NCBI RefSeq assembly: GCF_024362695.1
Contig: NC_065424.1
Span: 4,500,786-4,564,785 of the forward strand
DNA length: 64,000 nucleotides
Reading direction: 5' to 3'
DNA from: Pectinophora gossypiella
Taxonomy: Eukaryota; Arthropoda; Insecta; Lepidoptera; Gelechiidae
A program made the position numbers and the translations under genes. Shown here piece by piece: positions 40,050 to 50,942 of the stretch (position 1 is its first letter; every line of letters begins with the position of its first letter). Under the pieces are notes generated by a model. That model was given only the letters and a program-made list of their open reading frames with translations, was not told the DNA's origin and searched no databases.

Positions 40050-40430
40050 TGCCCTAACCTATATGAGTCAAGAAATAAAATCGCTTATAGCCAGACGGTC
40101 CTTAATGGTGTTATCAATTCATCGTTTGTCCTGCGACGCGTGCCAAACCTATTCTATACGCGATGGCATACGATTAATTTATTTATTGAAATCAATACTA
40201 ATATCAAGCAAGACAATGGCCCCAAATGAAAATGTGTACACGCTTAAGGCATGTCGGAATGCTAAACGAAGCGGCGTCATTATTCAATACGCCATTTTGC
40301 ATTTGATTTTGAGGTTATTAGATGCAATCGGAATGAAGCCATATTTGATTTCGTTCGGCTATATTCGGGCATCTTCGGGTGTTGTCGGCGTATTTGGTGA
40401 CAATTGACGTATGTTGTTCATGACGATTCT
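40050..40430 (+). other. Repeat-free segment with an unrecognised 114-codon frame (40063-40407)
   Basis: The frame starts MSQEIKSLIARRSLMVLSIH and ends VVGVFGDN before TGA. No domain recognised. The segment has more CpG than its surroundings and matches no repeat family here. It could be conserved intronic DNA as easily as a coding exon; no matching splice signals were identified. Confidence 0.3.
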
Positions 40431-40727
40431 AAGAACATTAAGTAGTTTTTTGTGTAGGGAAATTTTTATTGTTTTTTTAATGGATCAAGCTGACTAAATG
40501 ATCGCCATTTTTGGAGCAATTTTATAGTCGTTATGATATGTGTTATTCAACTTTTTGTTGCGACTGTCCACGATTCTGTACTCATAGAGCATATGAGCAA
40601 ATTTAGCAAACTTACTTAGACTTTTAGCTTCTCCAATAGGATAGACGGTTTGGTGATCCGCCATCATTACGGGTCAACATTTTAGAACAGCCAGACCATC
40701 TTAGAAATTTGACACCAGATTTAGTTC

Positions 40728-40829
40728 CAGGGGGTCTAAAAAGGTCACATTAAAGTAATTCATCTAAAAAGTAATATTCCAGGTGAATTGCTTTATTGTG
40801 GCCTTTTCAATAACCCCCCCCCCCCCCCC
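40728..40829. repeat. M3 internally deleted element ending in poly-C
   Basis: GGGGGTCTAAAAAGGTCACA at the left and GCTTTATTGTGGCCTTTTCA, then about 16 C, at the right. Confidence 0.6.
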
Positions 40830-41323
40830 ATTGTTTCCAATTTTCCCGTCCTTAGGGATTGTGCACGTGTGTTGATGTCTTTCTAAAGGTAACTATTTTA
40901 TTAAAGAAAACGTGCAGTGTGGAACAGACTTTGTTACCTATTTAATTTAAATAAGTAGGTACTTAAAGTTAACATTCTTAGTCATGTGGTTACTTTTTTC
41001 CCTTCAGTTACTAACCGAATAACTTGCCTGATTCGGTATGACGTATGTCAAATCGTCAAGTACTAATGAGTCATCTTTTTCGAGGTCTGACTTTAGGTGA
41101 CGTTATTTTTTTTTAAATTCAAATGGAACTCTTAGGGTAGTTGTTTGACTACTTTGTATGTACAAAGGTTTAGATTGAAGCGGCAATCAAGCCGACGTAG
41201 GAAGAAGTCGAAGACTAAAACCGCAATTCCCTGTTGCTTTATGTCACCTACTGTTAGTATGTGTCATAAATAAATTCTAGATTGTACCTTTGATTGACAA
41301 TGACTAACGATTAAGTATTGCAA
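40830..41323. other. Unassigned sequence
   Basis: No gene or repeat recognised. Confidence 0.3.
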
Positions 41324-41535
41324 AGAGAACTATGCTCATACAGCCATGTCCTATGCTTTTTCTTGATGATGATTAACTAACCTAACCTAAGCCCCCACGG
41401 AGCAGACTGCTACTCCGGACCCCAAACGGATTAACTCAAAAGTCCGCATAAACTTTCGAATTATGAAGCGGCTTCTTGGTACGAAGCGAAAATAGATAGA
41501 AAGAAAGAATACACTTTGTTTATTGAATATTCCAA
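41324..41535 (-). repeat. Retroposon K, older partial copy
   Basis: AACTATGCTCATACAGCCAT, AACTCAAAAGTCCGCATAAA and TATGAAGCGGCTTCTTGGTA; clearly more diverged than K1 and K2. Confidence 0.65.
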
Positions 41536-41724
41536 TATAATAATAATTTAAGTACATAACAGTGTTGTGATGTGTTCGGCCTGCATGCAGGCGTACAAAT
41601 ATAAAAAAAATAAGAAATGAATTATTTTTTTAATTGTTTTTAGGTTTAAAATATTCCTTCAAATTATAATAACATTTGTTCATAAGCCATTTCGTTAGGT
41701 TAATTTTGAACTTGTTCTCAGCCA

Positions 41725-41878
41725 GGGGGGTTAAAATGGCCACATCGAAGCAATTCATCTAAGAAAGCAGTAATTACTTTTTGACATTTGCTAGCATTGC
41801 GCACCTACTTTTACATGCGCAAATGTCAAATTGCAATTTCTTAGATGAATTGCGTCGATGTGGCCATTTTAACCCTCC
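41725..41878. mobile_element. M3 palindromic element, complete (copy 1)
   Basis: GGGGGGTTAAAATGGCCACA at the left pairs with TGTGGCCATTTTAACCCTCC at the right. Arms extend about 60 bp (GCAATTCATCTAAGAAAG; TTTGACATTTG). CAG precedes and follows, a possible 3-bp duplication. Confidence 0.75.
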
Positions 41879-42087
41879 AGTATTTTTAATTTCATTCATT
41901 CTGACTAACGCTCTGAAGTCCGGATGTAATCAATGCATGGAAGATACTTATTGGGAAGAATATATTACCACGAGTGACGTCTGCAATAAGGAAAATGCTA
42001 ACACCAGCTTTGGGCTTCGTAGTAACTTTGCTCAGTGGTACTGGTAACTCTTTACGTATTTAAATTTTAATTCTAAGTATTGGAAGA

Positions 42088-42325
42088 TGGGGTAGCCCGG
42101 TTAGTAGAACGCTTGCCTCTCACTTTGAGGCTGCAGATTCGAATCCAGCACAGGCCTAAACCAATGATCGTCGAAAGTAAGATGATCCGTCCGGAGGCAC
42201 GTTAAGCCGTTGGTCCCGGTTACTACTTACTGATGTAAGTATGTAGTCGTTACATGAGCCTGTCAGGGACCTTTGGCGGCTCAGTGATAACCCTGACACC
42301 AGGGTTGATGAGGTTGGTTGGAAGA
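42088..42325 (+). mobile_element. Chimeric SINE: D head joined to B body
   Basis: 42090-42165 is a D head (GTAGCCCGGTTAGTAGAACG, TTCGAATCCAGCACAGGCCT). At GATCGTC/GAAAGTAAGATG it switches to B (GCACGTTAAGCCGTTGGTCC, GGCGGCTCAGTGATAACCCT). Confidence 0.7.
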
Positions 42326-42595
42326 TGTATTATATATCTACTTTCGCATTCAGCCACTTCAAGCCCTCAACCTTGGCGCTCTCATCTTCATTCCTTACGG
42401 TCCTTCAATTAAATATTAATCTCCGTCGCATACTACAACAGGGCACGTATCAACAATGTGTAGGTACCTCACCAGAGTAACGTGGATAGACTGCTTACTA
42501 GTGAGTCATGTCCGTTGCACATCTGGTGTTATTGTACTGTGGCACTAGGGTGAGTTATGGGAGAGTAGCCTAGTGTAAAGTTGAGGATTTCAGAA

Positions 42596-42731
42596 TAGGG
42601 TAATTGACAAGTCAAATTCGAATTCAAAAATCTTTATTCAGTAGGTAAAATAGTTACACTTTGAATCGTCAATTTTTACATAACGAACGTCTCATCCGCC
42701 TAAAACTACTGCAGCTTCTCACAACCTGTTT
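42596..42731 (-). mobile_element. Retroposon L2 next to an M1 terminus
   Basis: M1 start GAATAGGGTAATTGACAAGT, then L in reverse (ATTCAAAAATCTTTATTCAG, CATAACGAACGTCTCATCCG, GCAGCTTCTCACAACCTG). A longer copy at 54373 also sits in M1 after TAGTCAAAT. Confidence 0.65.
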
Positions 42732-42749
42732 ATATAATGATCACTATAG

Positions 42750-42840
42750 TACGACCTCCGTGGTCCAAAGTTTCAGCCTTGGTGTCACGATCCGAAAGTA
42801 CCGTACCGTTCGAATCCTAAGATAAGAGTTGTTGAGGTCG
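42750..42840 (+). repeat. SINE B head fragment, decayed
   Basis: ACGACCTCCGTGGTCCAAAG and TGTCACGATCCGAAAG. Confidence 0.45.
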
Positions 42841-42999
42841 GTCTTTGACCTGACAAAAAGGCTCACAATGTAAACCATACAATGTAACATAATCAGGCAC
42901 TTCCCAGGCTACGTTCCTCCAAAAAAATTAAGATGGCGCTGTTAAATTTTTTCTTCATTTTACCTTCTAATTTCATGGATGAAAGACATAATATGGTAA

Positions 43000-43180
43000 T
43001 AAGAAAGAAAGAAAGAAAGAAAGAAACATTTATTACTTCCGGACACCACAGACACAGACAGACAGGTACATTACATTTAACACAGGACAGAAACCACACG
43101 GAAATCAATAAGTACATAGACAAAAAAAAAATATATACCAAAACAAAAAGAAAAACAAACTAAAATCATAAAAACAATTA
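43000..43180 (-). repeat. Retroposon 3' end, (GAAA)n type (second copy)
   Basis: GAAAGAAAGAAAGAAAGAAA and ACATTTATTACTTCCGGACA match 25695 over more than 100 bp. Confidence 0.7.
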
Positions 43181-43499
43181 TAATAAAACTAAGTATTCTA
43201 AATGCAACACACTGACGGCCCGATCATCTGCGGTGGAGTCCGGAATAAAAGGACCTCGCTCAGCATAAGTCGCGGCGTGAGCCACGACGCTGGTATTCTG
43301 CGGGCCCTGCCGAGTGAGGCCACGGACATCGCGGTATATATGTACTAATACATCTTTTACCGTTGTTTTTGGGTACAAATGGTGACCCATTTTATTACAC
43401 CCAGGCATAATACATCTTCCACCCTAATGGGTAATAGTAATCTACTCTGATCAAAATAAAGAGAAGCAATATAGGTAGCAACAAAATTCAAATATCCTT

Positions 43500-43595
43500 T
43501 CAAAAATCAAATATCCTTTATTGCACAGAACTAAATTTCAACAATCAGAGATAACACATGAATACAGTACAATTTGGGCAATACTGTGATCCAAA
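43500..43595 (-). repeat. Retroposon 3' end, AATAAAG type
   Basis: ATATCCTTTATTGCACAGAA and TTTCAACAATCAGAGATAAC are the reverse of 59350-59420. Confidence 0.6.
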
Positions 43596-43749
43596 TATCA
43601 AGCAACAATTATTTTTATATGCTTCTGCAATTACATTATTTTTTGAATAATCATGTACTTGAGTAATGAGAAAATAGGTAATTATAACGTTAAATCCATC
43701 TATATTATTTTTGGAGAACGTAGCCTGAAAAGTACCTCATTAAAATAAA

Positions 43750-43860
43750 AAAAAAACATTTTTTACCTTTGATGGGTTTGCTGTTCGCCCCAGACTTGCC
43801 CGAAGGCATTGACGAGGCCTAAGATGGAGCGCGCTCGCCCGGAAGGTGTCTGTTCATTAA
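43750..43860 (-). repeat. SINE body fragment shared with 51320
   Basis: CCCCAGACTTGCCCGAAGGC and GAGGCCTAAGATGGAGCGCG, with poly-A/T at the left. The same body, without this stretch of GC-rich start, follows the SINE A head at 51168. Confidence 0.6.
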
Positions 43861-44263
43861 ATCTTAAGTACCTACACTAAGTAGCTAATAGAACAGAAGC
43901 TAGTAATTATTTCTACCTATTACGTACTAAGTATGGATCTAGTACAACGGATCACGGACGCGTTTCATAACTCTATCTCAGCTAAGTGCAGTTCGTTGTA
44001 ATATTGATTGCGATTTAATTGAACCATTAGTTACCTTCTTACTTCGATGCAGCAAATGAGTTCTTTGAAAATTACAGATTATAAGTAGTTTGCTTACTTA
44101 CCTATATCTGGGGCTATGACGCTCGAATATTAAAAATATCAGCGTCGTGGTTCACGCTGCGACTTGTGCTGAGTGAGGCCCTTTTATCTCAGGACGTCCA
44201 CCACCACCTTATGATCATTTCGACAAACATCCGTCTTGCTTTTTTGTAATTGTTTTAGTGGAA
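43861..44263. other. Unassigned sequence
   Basis: No gene or repeat recognised. Confidence 0.3.
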
Positions 44264-44346
44264 ATTTGATATGATGTTGTTGTCTTTTTTTATGTGTGTG
44301 GCGCCCTTTTATAATAAACTATTTCTATTCTATTCTATTCTATTGA
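44264..44346 (+). repeat. Retroposon 3' end with (TTCTA)n
   Basis: GTGTGTGGCGCCCTTTTATA and AATAAACTATTTCTATTCTA. Confidence 0.6.
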
Positions 44347-44508
44347 ACCACATAGGTCGTCAAATACCACGGAAAAGAAGAAAAAAGTTGCAAGGACCAA
44401 GTGCAAGTGTTAGCAAAGTTCATACTTTAACTTCGCACTCCACTCGTCCGGAAACTTTACGACGCACGGAGCTCCGCGATAGTAAGTATATTAAAAGTTT
44501 GTCTTGTA

Positions 44509-44650
44509 CAGTCATGAGCAAAATAATGTACCCACTTTAGGACTCTGTCGCACTAATATATTTGACATTTAGTGAGACTTACAGTTCAATTTGTCAAAAA
44601 AGTTAATGTGACATGGTACCAAAGTGTATACATATTAATGCTCGTGACCG
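44509..44650. mobile_element. M2 (copy 4)
   Basis: CAGTCATGAGCAAAATAATG ... AATGCTCGTGACCG flanked by TA (44507-44508, 44651-44652). Confidence 0.75.
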
Positions 44651-44654
44651 TACA

Positions 44655-45190
44655 TTATAACCTGCAGGGCAATAAGTCAAATATCGACTATCATGCAGGG
44701 AGATTCCTACTTATCACAGGAAAGCTAAAAACCTTAGTGTGATCGGTAAATATAAAAAAAAAATACTTTTTTATGCAGTGTCTTACGAAAAGTAATGGTT
44801 AAATTGCAGCCTATCACATAAAATATACATTGCCATTAAAATGGCTATGGAATTTAGAGATATCGTAGTTGTCTTTTTGCAGGAATAGTAGTAAAAGAGA
44901 GTGGGTAGCGGTTCTCTCGTTAGGGCTTTTCCAAATTCTTTCTTCTATTCCGTTTTAAATACATACGAAGGGAATGAGCTGATAAACATTATGCTATGTT
45001 ATTCCTTTCGATTTAATAATACCTATATAAATTCCAATCTTTCAATTCCCAGATCGCTTCCGTACAACTAAATACCATCTCCATAAAAGTTTCTTCCCAC
45101 CAAAGACTATTCCACCCAGACAAACCCAGATATTTAACATAAAACTTGCTCTCAATATCATCCGAAAACCCGATACTCGCTTACAATTTC
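44655..45190. other. Unassigned AT-rich sequence
   Basis: No gene or repeat recognised. Confidence 0.3.
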
Positions 45191-45199
45191 CATATATGA

Positions 45200-45440
45200 A
45201 TAGGCAGCATCCATATTCATACGGACAGCTGTCAGTGCGCCTGCGCCGCCTCTCGCTGGCTTTGAAGTCGCCGCACTGGCCAGCCGCGGCGATCGCCGAC
45301 CAATCGGACGCCGCCGAACCGACCAATGGCCGGCGAGTGCGCGCGCAAGAATTAAACCATTTAAACCGTTTATTGATAGGGTTGGACGCTGAATTATTGT
45401 TCGAAATTCAAGATTTGTCTGTTATGCGTGCGGTAAGGTA
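45200..45440. promoter_or_regulatory. GC-rich island with two CCAAT boxes
   Basis: The most GC-rich unique stretch in the window (CTGCGCCGCCTCTCGCTGGC, AGCCGCGGCGATCGCCGACC). GACCAATCGG and GACCAATGGC lie about 26 bp apart on the same strand. It is followed by a mirrored AT stretch, AAACCATTTAAACCGTTTAT. CCAAT pairs fit an NF-Y-type element, but no transcript start was identified and both strands are open by chance of high GC. Confidence 0.4.
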
Positions 45441-45568
45441 GGTACGGTATAAAGCGGGAATTGTGAAGGTTTTTGGTTAAGAAAAGGGCAGTGGTGTTGG
45501 TTGGTTTAGATAACAGATATGCATTGAGACGATAGTGCGATACTATAATACGTTGTATACTTATTTAA

Positions 45569-45745
45569 TCATCATCATCATCATCTCCCTAGCGTTATCC
45601 CGTTTTTTCACAGGGTCCGCTTACCTAAGCTGAAGATTTGACGGGTCCGGTTTTTTACAGAAGCGACTGTCTGTCTGACATTCGAATCCGATGGGAATAC
45701 CAGTCCAATACAGGTTAGGTCACAAACCTCTGAAACGCATTTTCG
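45569..45745 (-). repeat. SINE D 3' part with (CAT)n tail
   Basis: CATCATCATCATCATCTCCC at the left, TCACAGGGTCCGCTTACCTA, and it ends where M1 begins (ACGCATTTTCGGAATGGG). Confidence 0.65.
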
Positions 45746-46207
45746 GAATGGGATAGTTTCCAACTAGTCAAATCAGTTACTTTTTACTAAATGTCAGTAC
45801 ACGAAATGACTACGGAATTTGTATGAAAAAGCAATACGTGACGTCATATAGAAACGTGACAAAATATCCCACTTATTATTACATTTTTCTTAATTATAAT
45901 TCATAAATAAGTTACTTAGCGAAAAGGAAACATTTTTTGTCACTTTTAGGCCCTGCGCAGACGACAGACTATCCGTGACGCACTTTTTAGTCTGTGAAAA
46001 TATAACCTATGCAATTATATGCAGTAACGCGCCGGACTTTTTGCGCGTCGTGTGCGTTACTGCATATAATTGCATAGGTTATATTTTCACAGACTAAAAA
46101 GTGCGTCACGGATAGTCTGTCGTCTGCGCAGGGCCTTAGATCTGTCTTTATTTAGTACTTAAGTAAGTAATTAGAATTTCATAATTTATTTTTGACATAG
46201 GAAACTA
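45746..46207. mobile_element. M1 (copy 4) split by a foldback element
   Basis: AATGGGATAGTTTCCAACTA and CGTGACGTCATATAGAAACG at the left; AGATCTGTCTTTATTTAGTA and AATTTCATAATTTATTTTTG at the right. M4 sits between them. Confidence 0.7.
45949..46135. mobile_element. M4: near-perfect foldback MITE, 187 bp, TTA target duplication
   Basis: Arms of about 82 bp (GGCCCTGCGCAGACGACAGA at the left, TCTGTCGTCTGCGCAGGGCC at the right) flank a 23-nt centre (GCCGGACTTTTTGCGCGTCG...). TTA lies on each side (45946-45948, 46136-46138), typical of PIF/Harbinger MITEs. Related M1 copies at 48510 and 54800 show the empty site reading TTAGATCTGTC or CTAGATCTGTC. Confidence 0.85.
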
Positions 46208-46467
46208 ACCACTTATCAAACGGGGAAACCACTGACCAAACTCCATTATGGTTAAATGGGTATGTAATGCCATCCATGGGCCAATATCACTAAATAGTTA
46301 GAAAGCCAAAAATCCACTGCAACATCTTACAGCAGCATTTAAGATGTATTAACAATCTAAGACATTATTATGATCATAATGAGCTGAATTTACCAGCCCC
46401 CAGATAATGTCCAACATGTTGAAGCTTGAAGAGGACACTTTGTGGAGGGATTTGTGTCTTGTGAATA

Positions 46468-46560
46468 CAAGGTCACGCCTATTTACTGTTGGAGTAGATA
46501 GAGACCCCGGAATTCCGAGAGACTCCTTTCGCTTCTTCCACTCCTTCACTTCTCGCCTAT
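46468..46560 (-). repeat. LINE J tail, diverged
   Basis: GGTCACGCCTATTTACTGTT and GACCCCGGAATTCC; a weak match. Confidence 0.35.
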
Positions 46561-46606
46561 TTAGAGTACTCTTATCCAGGCTTTTACTCGTAAACCATCA
46601 TGAATC

Positions 46607-46769
46607 GGGGGTTTAAAAAAGCCACATCGAAGTAATTCATCTATAAAAGCAATATTTCAATTTGACATTTGCGCTAATAAAAGTAAGTGCGCAATGCAAA
46701 CAAATGTCTGAATGAATAGCAATATTGCTTTTTTAGATGAATTGCTTCGGTGTGGCATTTTTATACCCC
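46607..46769. mobile_element. M3 (copy 2)
   Basis: GGGGGTTTAAAAAAGCCACA and, at the right, GGTGTGGCATTTTTATACCC. The centre has TTTGACATTTGCGCTAATAA. Confidence 0.7.
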
Positions 46770-46774
46770 TGATC

Positions 46775-48329
46775 GTGGTATGTTTACCTTTGTCTTTCTC
46801 TTCCGATTCTGCTTACACCCTCATTATTACCTTCCTCAGTTTGCTAGAAATTACCTTTAAACCCCCCACTTCACAATACTCATATTCCAGAAGCTCTGTT
46901 CCACTCATTCTAATCCTCAGAGACAAAAATATCCTTCAAACCCTCCTTTCCTCAATGAAAGCGTACCACTCCCAACCCTGCTGGCTCTCTATATATCGCT
47001 CCCGATAACATCGCGTTTTGTCTGCCCTTGTCTCCTTTAATTTATCGATGCGCACGCGGCTCCTTGACTGCGTCGACACTAATTGTGTCCCTATCGATCG
47101 GCAAAAACTGTCGCGATATGTAAATACTCTTTATCTCGTCTGAACAAGATTAATGTGAGTTGAATTGTTTAGGGAGCGCTTCGGTTGTGTGGATAGGGAA
47201 AACTGTTTGGGATCCTTTTGAGTTGAAGGAGGGAATGGTTGGCCAGGTTTTCAGTAGGTAAACTAATGGACATCCGATTACGTCTTACGGTAATGAAGGA
47301 CTTTTCAGGCTCTCTCTTCTCTTCTTCGTCGTTCCCACACTGCTGAGGATCGCGACCACAGGTTATGGTTTTCCATTCCGTACGGCTGTATGCTGCGTGG
47401 ACCGCTCTCAGGCTACGTTCCTCAAAAGCAATATATAGATGGCGCTGTACAGTTTTTCCTTCGTCTAACCTTCTAATTTCATGGATAACAGATAAAATGC
47501 ATCTTCTGTTTTTGTATTTGGGGATAAATAATGACCCTTTTTGTTATACACCCAGCTTCAATTACATTGTTATTCTGATCAAAATAAAAAGAAGCAATAT
47601 ATAGGTTCAATAAGTCGACTTCTATAGTTATTTCAGAGGATGGTATAAAACACACGATCTGTCATGTGCACAGCAGCTTAGAAGCTTCTAGAGTTAAGAT
47701 TGCCATGATGCTTAGGTGTTTAGGCACATTGAAGTCTAAATAGATCACACAGAGACATGCAGACATATTATACTACAGTATAATATAAAACTTAAACAGG
47801 ACAATTAGATAGGCATTCCTAATTACTCCTTGTATTACTAAACTTTAGTTCTTTTTAAATGAAAACAACAACTTTAAAGTTCTCTTCTAGATTTTTTGCG
47901 AACGACCTAAGGTGAAGGATATTAAAATTTATTTATTCTTTATCCATATCCGAACGCACAAGTATGGCGACGTAAAAATAATTATCTGAATATGTTCATT
48001 ATAATAACAGCATAGGAATAAATACGCTTCCTGCATCGTCATCGCGGCCATTTTGAATTGCAAATGTGCTCGGATTTCGAATTTCGAACGCGTGGGCGTT
48101 CATGAGTGACTAGATTTTTTTTAATACAACCCAAGCTGGTCACCAGCCGAGTTCGAAATTTGAAATGTTGCTGGCAGCTTATGTTATTGGAAAAAGAAGA
48201 TTCAAATCTGTTAAGGTTTTTAATTTTAAAGAAGTTTTATTTCTTATTTGTAATTTTGCCGCTAAAATTTAAAACCATTCACTATTATGCTTTGTGGAGT
48301 GAAGTAGGACAGTATTAGCTGTCGTTTAC
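46775..48329. other. Unassigned sequence
   Basis: No gene or named repeat. CGCGGCCATTTTGAATTGC near 48045 contains a GCCAT core, which is a weak motif. Confidence 0.35.
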
Positions 48330-48562
48330 AAATAGGCAAATCAGTTACTTTTTACTAAACGTCAAAACACGAAATTACTATGGATTTTGTATGAAAATCT
48401 TGTGACGTCAAAGAAAAACGTTACAAAATGTCGCACTTATTATAATTTTTTTCTGTATTAAAATGTATAAATAAGTTAAATAGATACAAGAAAACGTTTT
48501 TTATCACCTTTAGATCTGTCTTTATTTAGTAATCAGAATGTCATAATTGATCTTTGATCATT
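48330..48562. mobile_element. M1 (copy 5), empty site for M4
   Basis: AATAGGCAAATCAGTTACTT, CTTGTGACGTCAAAGAAAAA and CACCTTTAGATCTGTCTTTA. Confidence 0.65.
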
Positions 48563-49079
48563 ATTATTTGAATTAAGAAACTAGGTACCCAATTACCTCA
48601 ATTTCTTAAAGAAAATAACTTTGATTACCTAGTAGGTAAGTAGATACGTCACTTTACTTGTTTACTTACTATTTTTTTTTACGACGAATTAATTTCCATA
48701 AGCGGATTTAGGTTCTGAACTTTTAATTTTATATTTAAAATATTAATATCTCCAAACATTAAAATAAACCTGATTTATTTACATAAAAACATGTATAAAA
48801 AGTATATTTGCGGTAAAAATATTACCTACCTAACACGAGACCCAAAAGAGGGTATGATTAGGACCAATTAGAATGGTCGTTTACATTTTTAAAGCCAATG
48901 ACACTGTTTGAACTCGTTTTTAATGCGTTACATTACAAAGCAAACATAGAGCAAACATTTCGTTTAAAAAAAAACTTTGTACTTACAGAAAAAAATACGT
49001 TGCTCATCTAATAGGTACTTATTTACATCTCACATTATACGACGTTATAAAAGATGTAATTGCTGAACACTCTGCTTCC
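48563..49079. other. Unassigned AT-rich sequence
   Basis: No gene or repeat recognised. Confidence 0.3.
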
Positions 49080-49213
49080 TGAGATACAGGTCTCCTAGTT
49101 CAGGTAGCAGGGTTATACTTCTGTAGCATTTGTGTGTCCTAGCTGTAGTACCCAATGTTGTGTCGATCTTTTTCTATGACAATAAACAATTTTATTTTAT
49201 TTTATTTTATTTT
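49080..49213 (+). repeat. Retroposon 3' end with (ATTTT)n
   Basis: CAATAAACAATTTTATTTTA with repeated ATTTT and an AATAAA signal after GTGTGTCCTAGCTGTAGTAC. Confidence 0.6.
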
Positions 49214-49418
49214 ACATTATACAATTTTACTTTTTGAATAGAAAAGAGCTTTGTAATGTATTTTACGTAGAAGCTTTACCTATTAAATATTCGTAATATA
49301 ATTCGTTTTATAATAGGTATATAGCTTTTTTTCTAGTGTTTCACTGTTGGGCAAAGGTCTCTATTTCCGATCCTTTTCTGTACCGACCAACCTCTCACCA
49401 CTCATCACAAGCATCCAG

Positions 49419-49587
49419 AGGGGTTATAAAGTCCACATTGGAATCAATCCTAATCAATCAATTGCATCTAAAAAAACAATATTGCTCTTTGACATTTGTT
49501 GGCATTGCGCATGCGCACTCACTTTTGTATGCGCAAATGTCAAATTTCTATTTAGATAAATCGCTTCAATGTGGAGTTTTTAACCCT
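49419..49587. mobile_element. M3 (copy 3), diverged
   Basis: GGGGTTATAAAGTCCACATT at the left and AATGTGGAGTTTTTAACCCT at the right. The centre has TTTGACATTTGTTGGCATTG. GAG is possible on both sides. Confidence 0.65.
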
Positions 49588-49685
49588 CGAGGTCTAACAG
49601 AAAGCTATCAAAGCGTGGGTACTCAGTTCATCTTTCGGTGAATATACCTCTGGCTAGCCCAATTGGGAATAGTCGTATCCAGGTA
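49588..49685 (+). repeat. Family G 3' end
   Basis: GAGGTCTAACAGAAAGCTAT and TGGCTAGCCCAATTGGGAAT. Confidence 0.55.
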
Positions 49686-50350
49686 ATTTTCAAAGCTTCC
49701 ATAGTCCAACGCCTCATTAAAAAAAAACACTAATAAAAAAAACGACTCGCATCGACAATGTGCCATTGGATCAACTTACGCCCTTTATCCCTCACATATT
49801 ACACAAGTAAAATACGGGTTACATACGAAAAGTATATTATTATGTTTCGTCGAAATAATATGCAAATGACTAAGGCAACACGGCTGTATGACTGTGGCTG
49901 TATACGTTTGGCTGTATGAAGCGTGTTGGTGGCCGAACTTTAAGATAAAAAATACCGTTACGAGTGGGCGGGCTTTTGGTATGGCTAGATTTTGAGGTTA
50001 TAATGAACTTATAACTGTTTCGTCTTGGCAAAGGCGCGAACATTATGCCAAATGTAAAGATTAACCGATAAAAATGTGTTAGGTACCTACGTGAGATCAG
50101 ATTTAATTTACGAATGTTTTTATCATTTAATTAATTATTAAACATACAATTTACAACACTAAAGAAAACAAAAGTCTTACAATTAGTGGTTATATGTGGG
50201 TAGGATCTGCCAAAACATGTTTTTTTTTTCAGAGGCACTATTTAATTGGAATAGAACGAAGACAGGAAATTCGTTTGCTGCCATGTTTCATCGGAGATTC
50301 GTAGCATTTCTACTCTAAAAGCTACTCTTTTTCCAAAATTTTACCCAACC
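49686..50350. other. Unassigned sequence
   Basis: No gene or repeat recognised. Confidence 0.3.
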
Positions 50351-50667
50351 GACCTCCGTGGTCCAGTGGTTTAAGCGTTAGGCTCACGATCCGGAGGCCC
50401 CGGGATCAAATCCTGGTGGGGACACATTACGAAAATCACTTTGTGATCCATAGTTTGGACAGGACATTACAGGCTGATCACCTAATTATTCGCAAGAAAG
50501 ATGATCCATGCTTCGCAAGGCACGTTAAGCCGTTGGTTTACTACTTACTGATGTAAGTTAGTAGTCGCTACATGAGCCATGTTAGTGGTCTTTGGCGGCT
50601 CAATAGTAACCCTGACAGGGTTGATGAGGCTGGTATTCCACCTCACAACCCACACTATAAGAAGAAG
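50351..50667 (+). mobile_element. SINE B11, TSD ACCCAACC
   Basis: GACCTCCGTGGTCCAGTGGT at the start, ACCTCACAACCCACACTATA at the end. ACCCAACC lies at 50343-50350 and 50668-50675. Confidence 0.85.
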
Positions 50668-50814
50668 ACCCAACCGGATATCAAATCTGAGACGTATTTC
50701 GACTTTATTCCAACTAGCTATCTCCGTCCGCGTGGACTTTGGTTATTGCACATAACACGTCATAATCATAATCTTCCAAGTCCTTTTCATCCCTTTAAGC
50801 CATGATTTCCATGA

Positions 50815-50942
50815 TAAAAACTATCACATTTAAGGTTCTGGGTCTCAAACTATCTCCATCATTATTTTCATCCAAATCGGTTCAGTGGTTTATGCGTAAA
50901 AATCTCGCAGACAGACATACCTTTACATTTATATTATTAGTA
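50815..50942 (-). repeat. Family Z repeat (copy 4)
   Basis: TCATCCAAATCGGTTCAGTG and AAATCTCGCAGACAGACATA, with ATTTATATTATTAGTATGG. Confidence 0.65.

Noticed and set aside
43000..43180. CRISPR-like or satellite repeat (GAAA)n
   Set aside because: Simple microsatellite at a retroposon 3' end; no regular spacers.
46712..47008. 98-codon + frame
   Set aside because: Begins in the right arm of M3 and continues in low-complexity DNA; no domain seen.
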